Source: Pokkaliibacter sp. MBI-7
Lineage (GTDB): Bacteria > Pseudomonadota > Gammaproteobacteria > Pseudomonadales > Balneatricaceae
Assembly: GCF_029846635.1 (NCBI RefSeq)
Contig: NZ_JARVTG010000002.1
Span: forward strand, 1,343,501-1,407,500
Length of the DNA stretch: 64,000 nt
Direction: 5' to 3'
The notes beneath the pieces were generated by a model that saw only the letters and a list, made by a program, of their open reading frames with translations, was not told the origin of the DNA and searched no databases. The translations under genes and the position numbers were made by a program. Positions within the stretch are counted from its first letter, which is position 1. Each line of letters begins with the position of its first letter. Shown here in pieces: positions 18,436 to 26,618 of this stretch.

Positions 18436-19365
18436 TTACGTCCTCACCCCACCAAACCGTTTGTAAAAGGTCGGTGCCGGTTCAGGTAACGGCCCGTCGG
18501 CGGTTTCCATCATGTCACTGATATACGCTTCAGATCCGGCACACACCAGACTGTAAATATTGCGGCACAGCTGTCGTGCTGACACTCCGCTCCAGTCCGG
18601 CGGCAATAATTCTGCAGGCAGCTGCGGGTCGCGCAGCATGACCTTGCGGTATTCGTGAATCAGCAGCGTGCGCGCGATGAAACAATCCTGCGGCCCCGGC
18701 ACACCCTTGCTGCTGAACTCCTGCCAGATCGGACGAAAACGTTCGAGAAAGGACTTATAGCTCTCGGAGATCTGATCCAGATTCCAGCATTCCCGTGACT
18801 GTTCCCGTAATGCACGAGAGGAGTACGGCTCACCTTCACGGGTTTCAAACAGAATCGTGTCATCCAGCGCACCCAGCTCGGTCAGGGTGCTATTGACTTC
18901 CAGCATGTCGGCGTGTGGCGAGGCCATCAGAATCGGCGAAAACGAACCAAAGCCCATCCACTGCAATTCGTCACGCACCTGCTGACGTTTCTCGGCGGGA
19001 AGCTGCGACAGCACCGCCAGGCACCAGGATCCGTCCCACTCCGGCAGCACTGGCAGATAAATACGCTTGAATGCCTTATCGAACCGTCGTCGCCCCTGCG
19101 AGGTCAGGCTGTAATAGGCCCGACGGCCCACCTGATCGGCTGACAGCCACTCGTCTTCCTTGCTCAGACGGAAAATCGAGGTCCGCACCAGCCGCTGATT
19201 GAGACCAAACGGCTCCAGCACATTGATCAGACTGCCCAGCCAAACGGTGCCGCCACGGGGCACGATGGCATCACCAAAGACGGAAATGATCAGCGAGCCG
19301 GCTCGGATCGGCCGCTGGGCACAGAACTGCTGTATCAGTTCATTGAGATAAGGAGAACTGCTCAT
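18436..19365 (-). CDS. paaX: PaaX repressor of phenylacetate catabolism
   Basis: A 309-residue transcription factor with the PaaX N-terminal winged helix (RAGSLIISVFGDAIVPRGGTV) and the linker LVRTSIFRLSKEDEW. The C-terminal part carries family-typical WDGSWCLAVLS, FIARTLLIHEYRKV and LRDPQLPAELLP. PaaX represses paa promoters and releases DNA when phenylacetyl-CoA binds. It lies downstream of paaY, 122 bp apart and on the same strand. Candidate operators are found before paaF and paaA. Confidence 0.93.
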   Translation of the reverse strand: MSSSPYLNELIQQFCAQRPIRAGSLIISVFGDAIVPRGGTVWLGSLINVLEPFGLNQRLVRTSIFRLSKEDEWLSADQVGRRAYYSLTSQGRRRFDKAFKRIYLPVLPEWDGSWCLAVLSQLPAEKRQQVRDELQWMGFGSFSPILMASPHADMLEVNSTLTELGALDDTILFETREGEPYSSRALREQSRECWNLDQISESYKSFLERFRPIWQEFSSKGVPGPQDCFIARTLLIHEYRKVMLRDPQLPAELLPPDWSGVSARQLCRNIYSLVCAGSEAYISDMMETADGPLPEPAPTFYKRFGGVRT

Positions 19366-19487
19366 CAGAGAGGGTTTCGCTGTCAGGATAGGTGCCCGGT
19401 ATTCTACGAACCGTGTGCCAGTGGTGCAAAGAATGGATGCCTCTTTGCACGATGAGCGGCAAGAACGGTGTCATTTATGCAGCGGGT

Positions 19488-20078
19488 TTACATCCCCTTC
19501 GGCTTGATATCACCGGTTTTCAGACGCGGCCGGTCGGCCTCCACCGCCTCCAGTGGTTCACATTCCTCCAGCGTGGCCAGACAGCGACGGGTCAGCTGCT
19601 GATACTGGGCGGTGGTGCTGCTTTTCCACTTCACCTCGTCGTCACCGATGGTGCGTTTGACCACGGCAGGCGTACCCATGACCAGCGAGCGCGGCTCACA
19701 ACTGAAGCCAGCTTTGACGAAAGAACCTGCCGCTACGATGGACTCAGCACCAATATGTGCCGCATCCATCACCACCGCATTCATCCCCACCAGCGCGTTA
19801 CGGCCGATGCGGCAGCCGTGCAGCACCGCACCGTGGCCGATGTGGCCGTCCTCCTCCACCACGGTATCGCTATCCGGGAAACCATGCATGACGCAGTTGT
19901 CCTGCAGATTGGAGCCTTTTTCCAGAATCAGCCGGCCAAAATCGCCGCGCAGACTGGCATTGGGCCCGACATAGCAGCCCGGCCCGATAATCACATCGCC
20001 GATCAGCACGGCGGTAGGGTGAACAAAGGCGGTGGGGTCAATAACAGGGGTGATGCCATCGAGGCGATAGACTGGCAT
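19488..20078 (-). CDS. paaY: PaaY hexapeptide-repeat protein
   Basis: The start at 20078 (MPVYRLDGITPVIDPTAFVH) has GAGGAG just upstream; a longer in-frame extension is discarded. The 196-residue protein shows left-handed beta-helix hexapeptide repeats (VLIGDVIIGPGCYVGPNASLRGDFG, with IGHGAVLHGC and IGRNALVGMNAV) and metal-ligand histidines as in gamma-class carbonic anhydrase relatives. In other bacteria PaaY acts as a thioesterase/regulator that helps PaaX control and prevents build-up of toxic CoA intermediates. It is first gene of a paaY-paaX unit divergent from paaFGHIJ. Confidence 0.92.
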   Translation of the reverse strand: MPVYRLDGITPVIDPTAFVHPTAVLIGDVIIGPGCYVGPNASLRGDFGRLILEKGSNLQDNCVMHGFPDSDTVVEEDGHIGHGAVLHGCRIGRNALVGMNAVVMDAAHIGAESIVAAGSFVKAGFSCEPRSLVMGTPAVVKRTIGDDEVKWKSSTTAQYQQLTRRCLATLEECEPLEAVEADRPRLKTGDIKPKGM

Positions 20079-20412
20079 GAGTGACTCCTCGTTGCTCTTT
20101 TTGCTTTTGTTGTTATTCGCGTTGGTCCGTACGCCTGATCTCACCATCGCCAGACTGCTGACGGGAGGGTTACAGACCTGCATAGCCAACCCCGATCCTA
20201 ATTACACAATTTTTTAATGTCAAAAACAGATTCATGTAACACGTATAGCCAGAACCGTCGTTACAGCATTACTACTTCAGTAAACCCATACCAAAAATGC
20301 AAAACCCGCAGTAAATATGCTCTTTAAACGCTGAAAACTCAGGAAAATCACGAGCCCAGGGCACGCTCATCAAACATACCCAGCCCTTATAAACATTCAA
20401 AAACACCATTTT

Positions 20413-20453
20413 GTGATACTTAATATTTATTTTTAACTATTTATTAGTATCAC
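20413..20453. promoter_or_regulatory. Candidate PaaX operator before paaF
   Basis: GTGATACT and AGTATCAC form a perfect 8-bp inverted repeat whose core halves TGATAC/GTATCA are 27 bp apart. The arrangement resembles the widely spaced TGATTC/GAATCA halves described for PaaX in E. coli. It lies in the 514-bp divergent gap between paaY and paaF (20079-20592), in its most AT-rich part, about 140 bp before paaF. A near-identical repeat lies before paaA. Confidence 0.65.
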
Positions 20454-20592
20454 TTTTGGCGTTACTCTGCCTTGCACCACGACTCATACAGACAGGCAAC
20501 GGCCTGACACAGAGATCAACCCGCTGATTGCAACTGCGTTTCACACAGGGCGTGACCAGCGACTGCGAATCCAAGAACAAGAGAGCGACAAC

Positions 20593-21381
20593 GTGAATCA
20601 TTCCACCTCCCCCGGGTTACTTCTGATCGAAGCCCCTGTCGAGGGTGTGGCCGTTATCCGGCTCAATCGCCCCGAAGTTTTGAATGCCCTGAATACAGCA
20701 CTGCTGGCGGAACTGGCTGAGGTACTTGAGACCTTCAGCCAGAGCGCAGACATCCGCGCGGTGGTGATCACCGGCAACGAGCGCGCCTTTGCAGCGGGTG
20801 CTGACGTCAGAGAAATGGCGCAGCTGGACGCGGTTGGCATACATCAGGACCCACGCCCCCGGCACTGGGCGCGCATTGCCGCCTTCAATAAACCCCTTAT
20901 TGCGGCCGTCAACGGTTTTGCTCTGGGGGGGGGCTGTGAACTGGCTATGCATGCCGACATCATCATCGCCGCCCGCAGCGCTTCTTTCGGCCAGCCGGAA
21001 ATCAACCTTGGCATCATTCCGGGCGCAGGCGGCACCCAGCGTCTGATCCGCGCCATCGGTAAAGCCGCCGCCTCGATGATGGTTCTGACCGGCGAAGCCA
21101 TCGGTGCGGAACAGGCGTTGCAACTGGGCCTGATCGCCGAGATCAGTGAGCCGGAACTGACGCTTGAGCGTGCCATCGCCGTGGCGCAGAAAATTGCCCG
21201 CCATGCACCACTGGCCGTGCAGCAGGCGAAGGATGTCCTCAACAAGGCGTATGAATTGAGCCTGTCCAGTGGGCTGCAGTACGAGCGCCGCGCCTTTACC
21301 TTCCTCGCCGCCACCGCTGACCGCAACGAAGGCATCAGCGCCTTTCTGGAAAAACGTCGCCCGGTTTATCGCGGTCGCTAA
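20593..21381 (+). CDS. paaF: 2,3-dehydroadipyl-CoA hydratase
   Basis: A 262-residue crotonase-fold enzyme starting at GTG. It hydrates 2,3-dehydroadipyl-CoA to 3-hydroxyadipyl-CoA late in the phenylacetate route. The oxyanion-hole segments are FAAGADVREM and GFALGGGCELAMHADI, and both catalytic glutamates expected of hydratases are present (CELA near residue 118, and PEINLGIIPGAGGTQRL near 137). It is the first gene of paaFGHIJ, with 28 bp to paaG. Naming follows E. coli. Confidence 0.92.
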   Translation: MNHSTSPGLLLIEAPVEGVAVIRLNRPEVLNALNTALLAELAEVLETFSQSADIRAVVITGNERAFAAGADVREMAQLDAVGIHQDPRPRHWARIAAFNKPLIAAVNGFALGGGCELAMHADIIIAARSASFGQPEINLGIIPGAGGTQRLIRAIGKAAASMMVLTGEAIGAEQALQLGLIAEISEPELTLERAIAVAQKIARHAPLAVQQAKDVLNKAYELSLSSGLQYERRAFTFLAATADRNEGISAFLEKRRPVYRGR

Positions 21382-21409
21382 TTGCTGAGAATCCTGCAGG
21401 AGAGTTGTT

Positions 21410-22201
21410 ATGTCCTTCCAACATATCGAGTACAGCGTCGAGCAAGGCGTCGCCATTCTGACCCTGAACCGCCCCGCTGCACTGAACAGCTTCAACGCTG
21501 ACATGCATCTGGAGGTGAAGGAGGCCCTGAAACAGGCCCGCGCCAATGAACAGGTTCGCTGCCTGCTGATCACCGGCAATGGTCGTGGTTTCTGTGCCGG
21601 GCAGGATCTGTCTGATCGCAATGTGGCCGCTGATGCCGACATGCCGGATCTCGGCGCCTCCATCGAGAAAAACTACAACCCGCTGATCCGCACCCTGCGC
21701 AGTCTGCCTTTTCCGGTGATCTGTGCGGTCAACGGCGTAGCGGCCGGCGCCGGGGCCAATATCGCCTTCGCCTGCGACATCGTTTTCGCCGCCCGCAGCG
21801 CCAGCTTTATTCAGGCCTTCTGCAAGATCGGTCTGGTGCCAGACTCAGGCGGCACCTGGACGCTGCCCCGTCTGGTCGGCCCTGCACGCGCCACCGCACT
21901 GGCCATGCTGGGTGACAAAATCAGCGCCGAACAGGCTGAACACTGGGGCATGATCTGGCGTTGCGTGGAGGATGCCGAGTTGCTCGATACGGCCCTGCAG
22001 GCAGCCCGTCATCTGGCCACCCAGCCCACCACCGGACTGGCACTGATCAAGCGTGCCTTGCAGGCCAGCAGCACCAACACGCTGGACCAGCAGCTTGATC
22101 TTGAGCGTGACCTGCAACGTCTGGCGGGCCGCACGGAGGATTACCGTGAAGGTGTGGCGGCCTTCATGCAGAAGCGCAACCCCGAATTCCGCGGCCACTG
22201 A
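21410..22201 (+). CDS. paaG: 1,2-epoxyphenylacetyl-CoA isomerase (oxepin-CoA forming)
   Basis: A 263-residue crotonase-fold isomerase with AGGAG before ATG 21410. It converts the ring epoxide made by PaaABCE into oxepin-CoA and also shifts the double bond in a later intermediate. The signature is FCAGQDLSDR for CoA binding, NGVAAGAGANIAFACDI for the oxyanion hole and GLVPDSGGTWTLPRLVG, where Asp replaces the second hydratase Glu as in PaaG. It is followed by paaH with 16 bp spacing. Confidence 0.93.
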   Translation: MSFQHIEYSVEQGVAILTLNRPAALNSFNADMHLEVKEALKQARANEQVRCLLITGNGRGFCAGQDLSDRNVAADADMPDLGASIEKNYNPLIRTLRSLPFPVICAVNGVAAGAGANIAFACDIVFAARSASFIQAFCKIGLVPDSGGTWTLPRLVGPARATALAMLGDKISAEQAEHWGMIWRCVEDAELLDTALQAARHLATQPTTGLALIKRALQASSTNTLDQQLDLERDLQRLAGRTEDYREGVAAFMQKRNPEFRGH

Positions 22202-22217
22202 CAGAGGAGAGATCACC

Positions 22218-23768
22218 ATGCCACCTCTGAGCAAAGACACCATCGTCGCCGTTATTGGCGCAGGAGCCATGGGCGCTGGCATTGCCCAGGTCGCCGCCAG
22301 TTACGGCCATCAGGTCAAACTGTTTGATAAAGCTGAAGGCGCCGCTTCCCGCGCTATCGACAGCATCGGTGCCGGGCTGGGCAAGCTGGTCAGCCGTGGC
22401 AAGCTGGACAACAGCGAAGCCGAAGCCATCCTCAGCCGCCTGCAGCCCATTGAGGAACTGAGCCAGCTGGCTGATGCCGGGCTGGTGGTGGAAGCCATCA
22501 TCGAGAATCTGGACATCAAGCGCAGCCTGTTCGCCGAGCTGGAGCAGCTGTGCGCAGCCGATACCCTGCTGACCAGCAATACCTCCTCACTGTCCATCAC
22601 CTCCATCGCCGCAGGCATGCAACACCCGGAGCGCTTTGCCGGTCTGCATTTCTTTAACCCTGCGCCGATCATGAAGCTGGTGGAAGTGATCTCCGGTCTG
22701 GATACCGACCGTAATGTCGCCGAGACCCTCTACGCCAGCGCCAGTGCCTGGGGTAAAAAGCCGGTACATGCCCGCTCCACTCCCGGCTTTATTGTTAACC
22801 GGCTGGCCCGCCCGTTCTATGCCGAAGGCTTGCGCCTGCTGGAAGAAGGAGCGGCCGACACTGCCACGATTGACGCCCTGTTGCGTGATGCCGGTGGCTT
22901 CCGTATGGGGCCATTCGAGCTGATGGATCTGATCGGCCACGACGTGAACTATGCAGTCACCTGCTCGGTATTCGACGCCTACTACGGCGATCAGCGCTTT
23001 CTGCCATCGCTGACACAAAAGGCGCTGGTCGATGGCGGCCGGTTGGGGCGCAAGAGTGGCCGTGGTTTCTATGACTATCGCGCGGATGCCGCACAACCTC
23101 AGCCGCAGTCACTCAGCATCGCAGGCAGCACCCTTGCCGAGCTGCCCACCTTGATTGTGGAAGGTGACCTAGGGGTCGCTGCCCCCCTGCTGACCCGCCT
23201 GCAGCAGACCGGCATCCATATCGTTCGCCGTCAGGGTCTGGCTAATCAGCAGGGGCGCCTGTTGCTGGGTGATGCCGTACTGGCATTGACCGACGGTCGT
23301 ATGGCCAGCGAGCGCGCCGTAACCGAGGCCACAGCCAATCTGGTGCTGTTTGATCTGGCGCTGGACTACCAGCAGGCCAGCCGTCTGGCTATTGCTATCG
23401 CTGATCAGGCCGACAGGCGCGTGCTGCAACCTGTGACCGAACTGTTCGCACTGGCGGGCATCACGCTGTCACAGCTGGATGATGCACCGGGGCTGGCGGT
23501 GATGCGCACCGTCGCCATGCTCGCCAACGAAGCCGCTGATGCGGTGATGCAGCAGGTATGCAGCGCAGCCGATGCCGATATTGCCATGCAGTTTGGCGTC
23601 AACTATCCCTGCGGCCCGCTGGCATGGGCAGAGGCCGTCGGCACACAGCGCATTTATCAGGTGCTCACTCATATGCAGCAAGCCTATGGTGAAGATCGCT
23701 ACCGCCCATCACGCCAGCTCAAACGCATGGCGGTTACAGGAGGTCACTTCCATGTCAACGCAGCCTGA
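22218..23768 (+). CDS. paaH: 3-hydroxyadipyl-CoA dehydrogenase
   Basis: The start at 22218 (MPPLSKDTIVAVIGAGAMG) follows GAGGAGA; an upstream in-frame extension overlaps paaG and is discarded. The 516-residue protein has an NAD-binding Rossmann domain (VIGAGAMGAGIAQVAA), the catalytic-His segment GLHFFNPAPIMKLVE and GFIVNRLARPF. It has two C-terminal 3-hydroxyacyl-CoA dehydrogenase domains, the second containing MQFGVNYPCGPLAWAE. The long form (over 500 residues) is typical of Pseudomonas-type PaaH. Its last 17 bases overlap paaI. Confidence 0.93.
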   Translation: MPPLSKDTIVAVIGAGAMGAGIAQVAASYGHQVKLFDKAEGAASRAIDSIGAGLGKLVSRGKLDNSEAEAILSRLQPIEELSQLADAGLVVEAIIENLDIKRSLFAELEQLCAADTLLTSNTSSLSITSIAAGMQHPERFAGLHFFNPAPIMKLVEVISGLDTDRNVAETLYASASAWGKKPVHARSTPGFIVNRLARPFYAEGLRLLEEGAADTATIDALLRDAGGFRMGPFELMDLIGHDVNYAVTCSVFDAYYGDQRFLPSLTQKALVDGGRLGRKSGRGFYDYRADAAQPQPQSLSIAGSTLAELPTLIVEGDLGVAAPLLTRLQQTGIHIVRRQGLANQQGRLLLGDAVLALTDGRMASERAVTEATANLVLFDLALDYQQASRLAIAIADQADRRVLQPVTELFALAGITLSQLDDAPGLAVMRTVAMLANEAADAVMQQVCSAADADIAMQFGVNYPCGPLAWAEAVGTQRIYQVLTHMQQAYGEDRYRPSRQLKRMAVTGGHFHVNAA

Positions 23769-24207
23769 ACAGACCACCACTCTGGCCCCGCAGCAGATGG
23801 CAGAAGCCTGTGCTGATGCGCTGTATCAGCGTGATCTGGCCACCCGCCATCTGGGCATCGAGATCAACTCTGTTGCACCGGGTCAGGCCGTGGTCAGCAT
23901 GACCGTCAAAGACTTCATGATTCAGGGTCATCAGACTTGCCACGGCGGCTACCTGTTTACCCTCGCCGACTCAGCGTTTGCCTTTGCCTGTAACAGTTAC
24001 AACGCCCCGACGGTCGCGGCAGGCTGCAGCATCGAGTATCTGTCGCCCGCCCGGGAAGGTGACGTACTGACGGCCACCGCGACAGAGCAGTCACGCGGCA
24101 GCAAGCTGGGCGTCTATGACATCACCATCCGCAATCAGCACGGTCAGGATATTGCGCTGTTTCGCGGTAAGTCATACCAGCTGCGCGGCGAAATACTGTC
24201 CGCCTGA
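23752..24207 (+). CDS. paaI: PaaI hot-dog thioesterase
   Basis: The start at 23752 has AGGAGG a few bases upstream, inside the end of paaH. The 151-residue hot-dog-fold protein contains HQTCHGGYLFTLADSAFAFAC, with the helix Asp used by PaaI thioesterases, and GCSIEYLSPAREGDVL. It hydrolyses hydroxyphenylacetyl-CoA and other dead-end CoA esters, freeing CoA. It sits in paaFGHIJ between paaH (overlapping) and paaJ (114 bp away). Confidence 0.92.
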   Translation: MSTQPEQTTTLAPQQMAEACADALYQRDLATRHLGIEINSVAPGQAVVSMTVKDFMIQGHQTCHGGYLFTLADSAFAFACNSYNAPTVAAGCSIEYLSPAREGDVLTATATEQSRGSKLGVYDITIRNQHGQDIALFRGKSYQLRGEILSA

Positions 24208-24222
24208 CACGTTTCATATCAA

Positions 24223-24273
24223 GCAGGCCAGTGGCGGCATCTCAGACACGCCGCCACTCACAACCCGGCCTGC
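24223..24273 (+). repeat. Strong intra-operon hairpin between paaI and paaJ
   Basis: Two nested perfect stems: AGTGGCGGC with GCCGCCACT (inner, 9 bp) and GCAGGCC with GGCCTGC (outer, 7 bp). No T-run follows, so it is more likely an mRNA stabiliser or processing site than a terminator. Confidence 0.65.
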
Positions 24274-24321
24274 TGACCACCGAATGACCGGAGCCTGCAA
24301 GGCTCTACGGAGTAAATAACC

Positions 24322-25542
24322 ATGAGCACTCAGCTTACTGACGCCCTGATCATCGATGCCATTCGCACCCCTATCGGCCGTTATGCCGGCACGCTGGCCA
24401 GCGTGCGGGCTGATGACCTTGGCGCTGTGCCGATCCGGGCACTGATGGAACGCAACCCCGGTGTTGACTGGGCACAGGTGGATGACGTGATCTACGGCTG
24501 CGCCAATCAGGCCGGTGAAGACAACCGCAACGTTGCGCACATGTCATCGCTGCTCGCAGGGCTGCCGGTGACCGTGCCCGGCACCACCGTCAACCGTCTG
24601 TGCGGCTCCGGTATGGATGCCGTGGGCCTGGCGGCACGCACCATCAAGGCCGGTGAAGCCGGGCTGATGATCGCCGGTGGTGTCGAGTCTATGTCGCGCG
24701 CGCCTTTCGTGATGGGCAAAGCTGACAGTGCCTTCAGTCGCAGCGCCGAGATCTTTGACACCACCATTGGCTGGCGCTTTATCAACACACTGATGAAGGA
24801 GCAGTACGGCGTCGACTCCATGCCGGAAACCGCCGAAAACGTCGCTGAACAGTTCGGCATTTCCCGGCAGGATCAGGATGCGTTCGCCCTGCTGAGTCAG
24901 CAGCGCACTGCCCGTGCACAGGCGGCGGGTCGCTTTGCCCGTGAGATAGTGCCGGTCAGCATCCCCCGTCGCAAAGCAGACCCGTTGCTGTTTGACACCG
25001 ATGAACACCCTCGTGCAGACACCACGCTGGCCACCCTGAATAAGCTCGCGACGCCATTCCGCGCCGGTGGCAGCGTCACTGCAGGCAATGCCTCGGGCGT
25101 AAATGATGGCGCCTGCGCGCTGCTGCTGGCCAGCCCGGCAGCCGCTGATCGCTTCCAGCTCAAAGCCCGCGGCCGGGTGCTGGGCATGGCCACGGCAGGG
25201 GTTGAGCCCCGCATCATGGGCTTTGGCCCTGCTCCTGCAACGCGCAAGGTGCTGCAGCAGGTCGGCCTGACACTGGCGGATATGGATGTGATTGAGCTGA
25301 ACGAAGCCTTTGCTTCACAGGGGCTGGCCGTCCTGCGCGATCTGGGCCTGCCAGACGATGCCGAACATGTTAACCCCAACGGCGGCGCTATCGCCCTTGG
25401 CCATCCGCTGGGCATGAGTGGCGCACGCCTGATTACCACCGCACTGAATGAGCTGGAAATTCGCAATGGCCGCTATGCGCTGTGCACGATGTGCATCGGC
25501 GTCGGTCAGGGTATCGCCATGGTGATTGAACGGCTGGCATAA
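24322..25542 (+). CDS. paaJ: 3-oxoadipyl-CoA / 3-oxo-5,6-dehydrosuberyl-CoA thiolase
   Basis: A 406-residue thiolase with the nucleophile Cys in TTVNRLCGSGMDAV (about residue 93), NEAFASQ, the GHPLGMSGAR histidine and the C-terminal Cys in CTMCIGVGQG. It cuts 3-oxo intermediates to acetyl-CoA plus 2,3-dehydroadipyl-CoA and finally to succinyl-CoA. It is the last gene of the operon and is followed by a strong terminator. Length and motifs match PaaJ/PcaF; the paa context decides. Confidence 0.92.
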   Translation: MSTQLTDALIIDAIRTPIGRYAGTLASVRADDLGAVPIRALMERNPGVDWAQVDDVIYGCANQAGEDNRNVAHMSSLLAGLPVTVPGTTVNRLCGSGMDAVGLAARTIKAGEAGLMIAGGVESMSRAPFVMGKADSAFSRSAEIFDTTIGWRFINTLMKEQYGVDSMPETAENVAEQFGISRQDQDAFALLSQQRTARAQAAGRFAREIVPVSIPRRKADPLLFDTDEHPRADTTLATLNKLATPFRAGGSVTAGNASGVNDGACALLLASPAAADRFQLKARGRVLGMATAGVEPRIMGFGPAPATRKVLQQVGLTLADMDVIELNEAFASQGLAVLRDLGLPDDAEHVNPNGGAIALGHPLGMSGARLITTALNELEIRNGRYALCTMCIGVGQGIAMVIERLA

Positions 25543-25574
25543 CGCTCCTCTGCGCAGCTAATCCCGGTTCTGAA

Positions 25575-25598
25575 GAAAGCCCCTTGCGGGCTTTCTTT
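25575..25598 (+). terminator. Terminator of paaFGHIJ
   Basis: GAAAGCCC pairs with GGGCTTTC around CTTGC, with TTTGC after it. Confidence 0.8.
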
Positions 25599-25737
25599 GC
25601 ATCTCCCGCCACCGCGGTATCAGCTCAAACTGACGACGCTCTCCAACCACCTTCAGTGGCTGGCACTTGAATTACTGTACCGACTGGCGCTACAACAGAT
25701 GCCATCGTTACATTCACATAGCCAGCAGGCGGGAAAA

Positions 25738-26298
25738 ATGAATCAGGGACTGAATGAAAAGCTAATGCCCGATACGATTGAGCCGGTCCGTATCGCCAGC
25801 AAAATCATGAAGATCAACCATGCCGGAGAGTTTGGCGCCATCAATATCTATCGAGCGCAGATCCTGGTCGCCAGACTGTTCTCCCCCCAGCTGGTGGCGA
25901 CACTGGAAGACTTTCTCAGCCATGAGAGAAAGCATCTGGAGATTTTCGGCCGCATCTTACAGTCCAGAGGCATCGCCCGCTGTAAAAGTTTCTGGCTTTG
26001 CGGCATCGGTGGGTTCTGCCTGGGGCTGATCACTGCGCTGATGGGACGGGCGGGCATCATGACCTGTACGGCAGCGGTGGAAACGGTTGTCACTCATCAT
26101 CTCCTTGCACAGCTGGCCAGCCTCGAAGCAGAGAATGATAGTGAGGCGTATCAGGCAGTGCAGTCGATCCTCAGTGAAGAACTGGAGCATCAGCAACACG
26201 GCATTGAGCAGAGCAAGGGCAGCCTGTTGTTCAAACCCGTCAGTGCTGTGGTTTCCTGTGCGACGTCTGCCGTTATCTGGCTTGGTTTTCAGCTCTGA
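25738..26298 (+). CDS. Coq7-family diiron protein (demethoxyubiquinone hydroxylase type)
   Basis: Start chosen at ATG 25738 (MNQGLNEKLMPDTIEP), giving 186 residues; an upstream extension is not family-like. The four-helix ferritin-like diiron site is complete: the Glu in INHAGEFGAINIY, SHERKH, the Glu in TAAVETVVTHH, and EELEHQQH. This is the Coq7 pattern, an enzyme that hydroxylates 5-demethoxyubiquinol in ubiquinone synthesis at the inner membrane. The central segment CGIGGFCLGLITALMG is hydrophobic as in membrane-attached Coq7. It stands alone between paaJ and a decayed gene, so co-regulation with paa is not shown. Confidence 0.8.
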   Translation: MNQGLNEKLMPDTIEPVRIASKIMKINHAGEFGAINIYRAQILVARLFSPQLVATLEDFLSHERKHLEIFGRILQSRGIARCKSFWLCGIGGFCLGLITALMGRAGIMTCTAAVETVVTHHLLAQLASLEAENDSEAYQAVQSILSEELEHQQHGIEQSKGSLLFKPVSAVVSCATSAVIWLGFQL

Positions 26299-26390
26299 CT
26301 GTTACGATACCGTGCCTGCTTCAGCAGCCATCTTCAGGCATCACAAGCCGAGGAATAGCTGAAGGTTGGGCGGGACACATTCCTTTTTCG

Positions 26391-26597
26391 CAGCCCCTCA
26401 AACTGCTCGGGTTCATCCCCATCGATTACTCAGATCTGACGCTGCTGGCTATTCACCTGCACACCGGCTTTGTCGAACAGTCACCGATGGGGTCCATGAG
26501 GTTCTGGCGCCATAAGCGCACGCTTGAGCCCACGGCACAGGGCGCATCCTCTCTGACAGGCTGGAGTTTGAGCCCCGATTTGCCGGGGGATACTTAC
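26391..26597 (+). pseudogene. Decayed SRPBCC-fold gene fragment
   Basis: One frame reads LLAIHLHTGFVEQSPMGSM and RFWRHKRTLEP, then a neighbouring frame gives DRLEFEPRFAG. The order Phe-Val-Glu/Asp, GxM-RxWRH, LTD-LEFEPRFAG is that of SRPBCC-type cyclase/ligand-binding proteins, so I read a fragment with one frameshift and no start. It stops about 20 bp before the IS256-family element, at the far end of the integron cassette block. Identification rests on motif memory. Confidence 0.45.
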
Positions 26598-26618
26598 TGC
26601 TTTTTTATATACGTTTCA

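Noticed and set aside
20617..21663. Long minus-strand frame opposite paaF/paaG
   Set aside because: Shadow of two well-identified genes; no domain and no ribosome-binding site.
22053..22217. N-terminal extension of paaH into paaG
   Set aside because: ATG at 22218 has GAGGAGA and the NAD-binding domain begins right after it.
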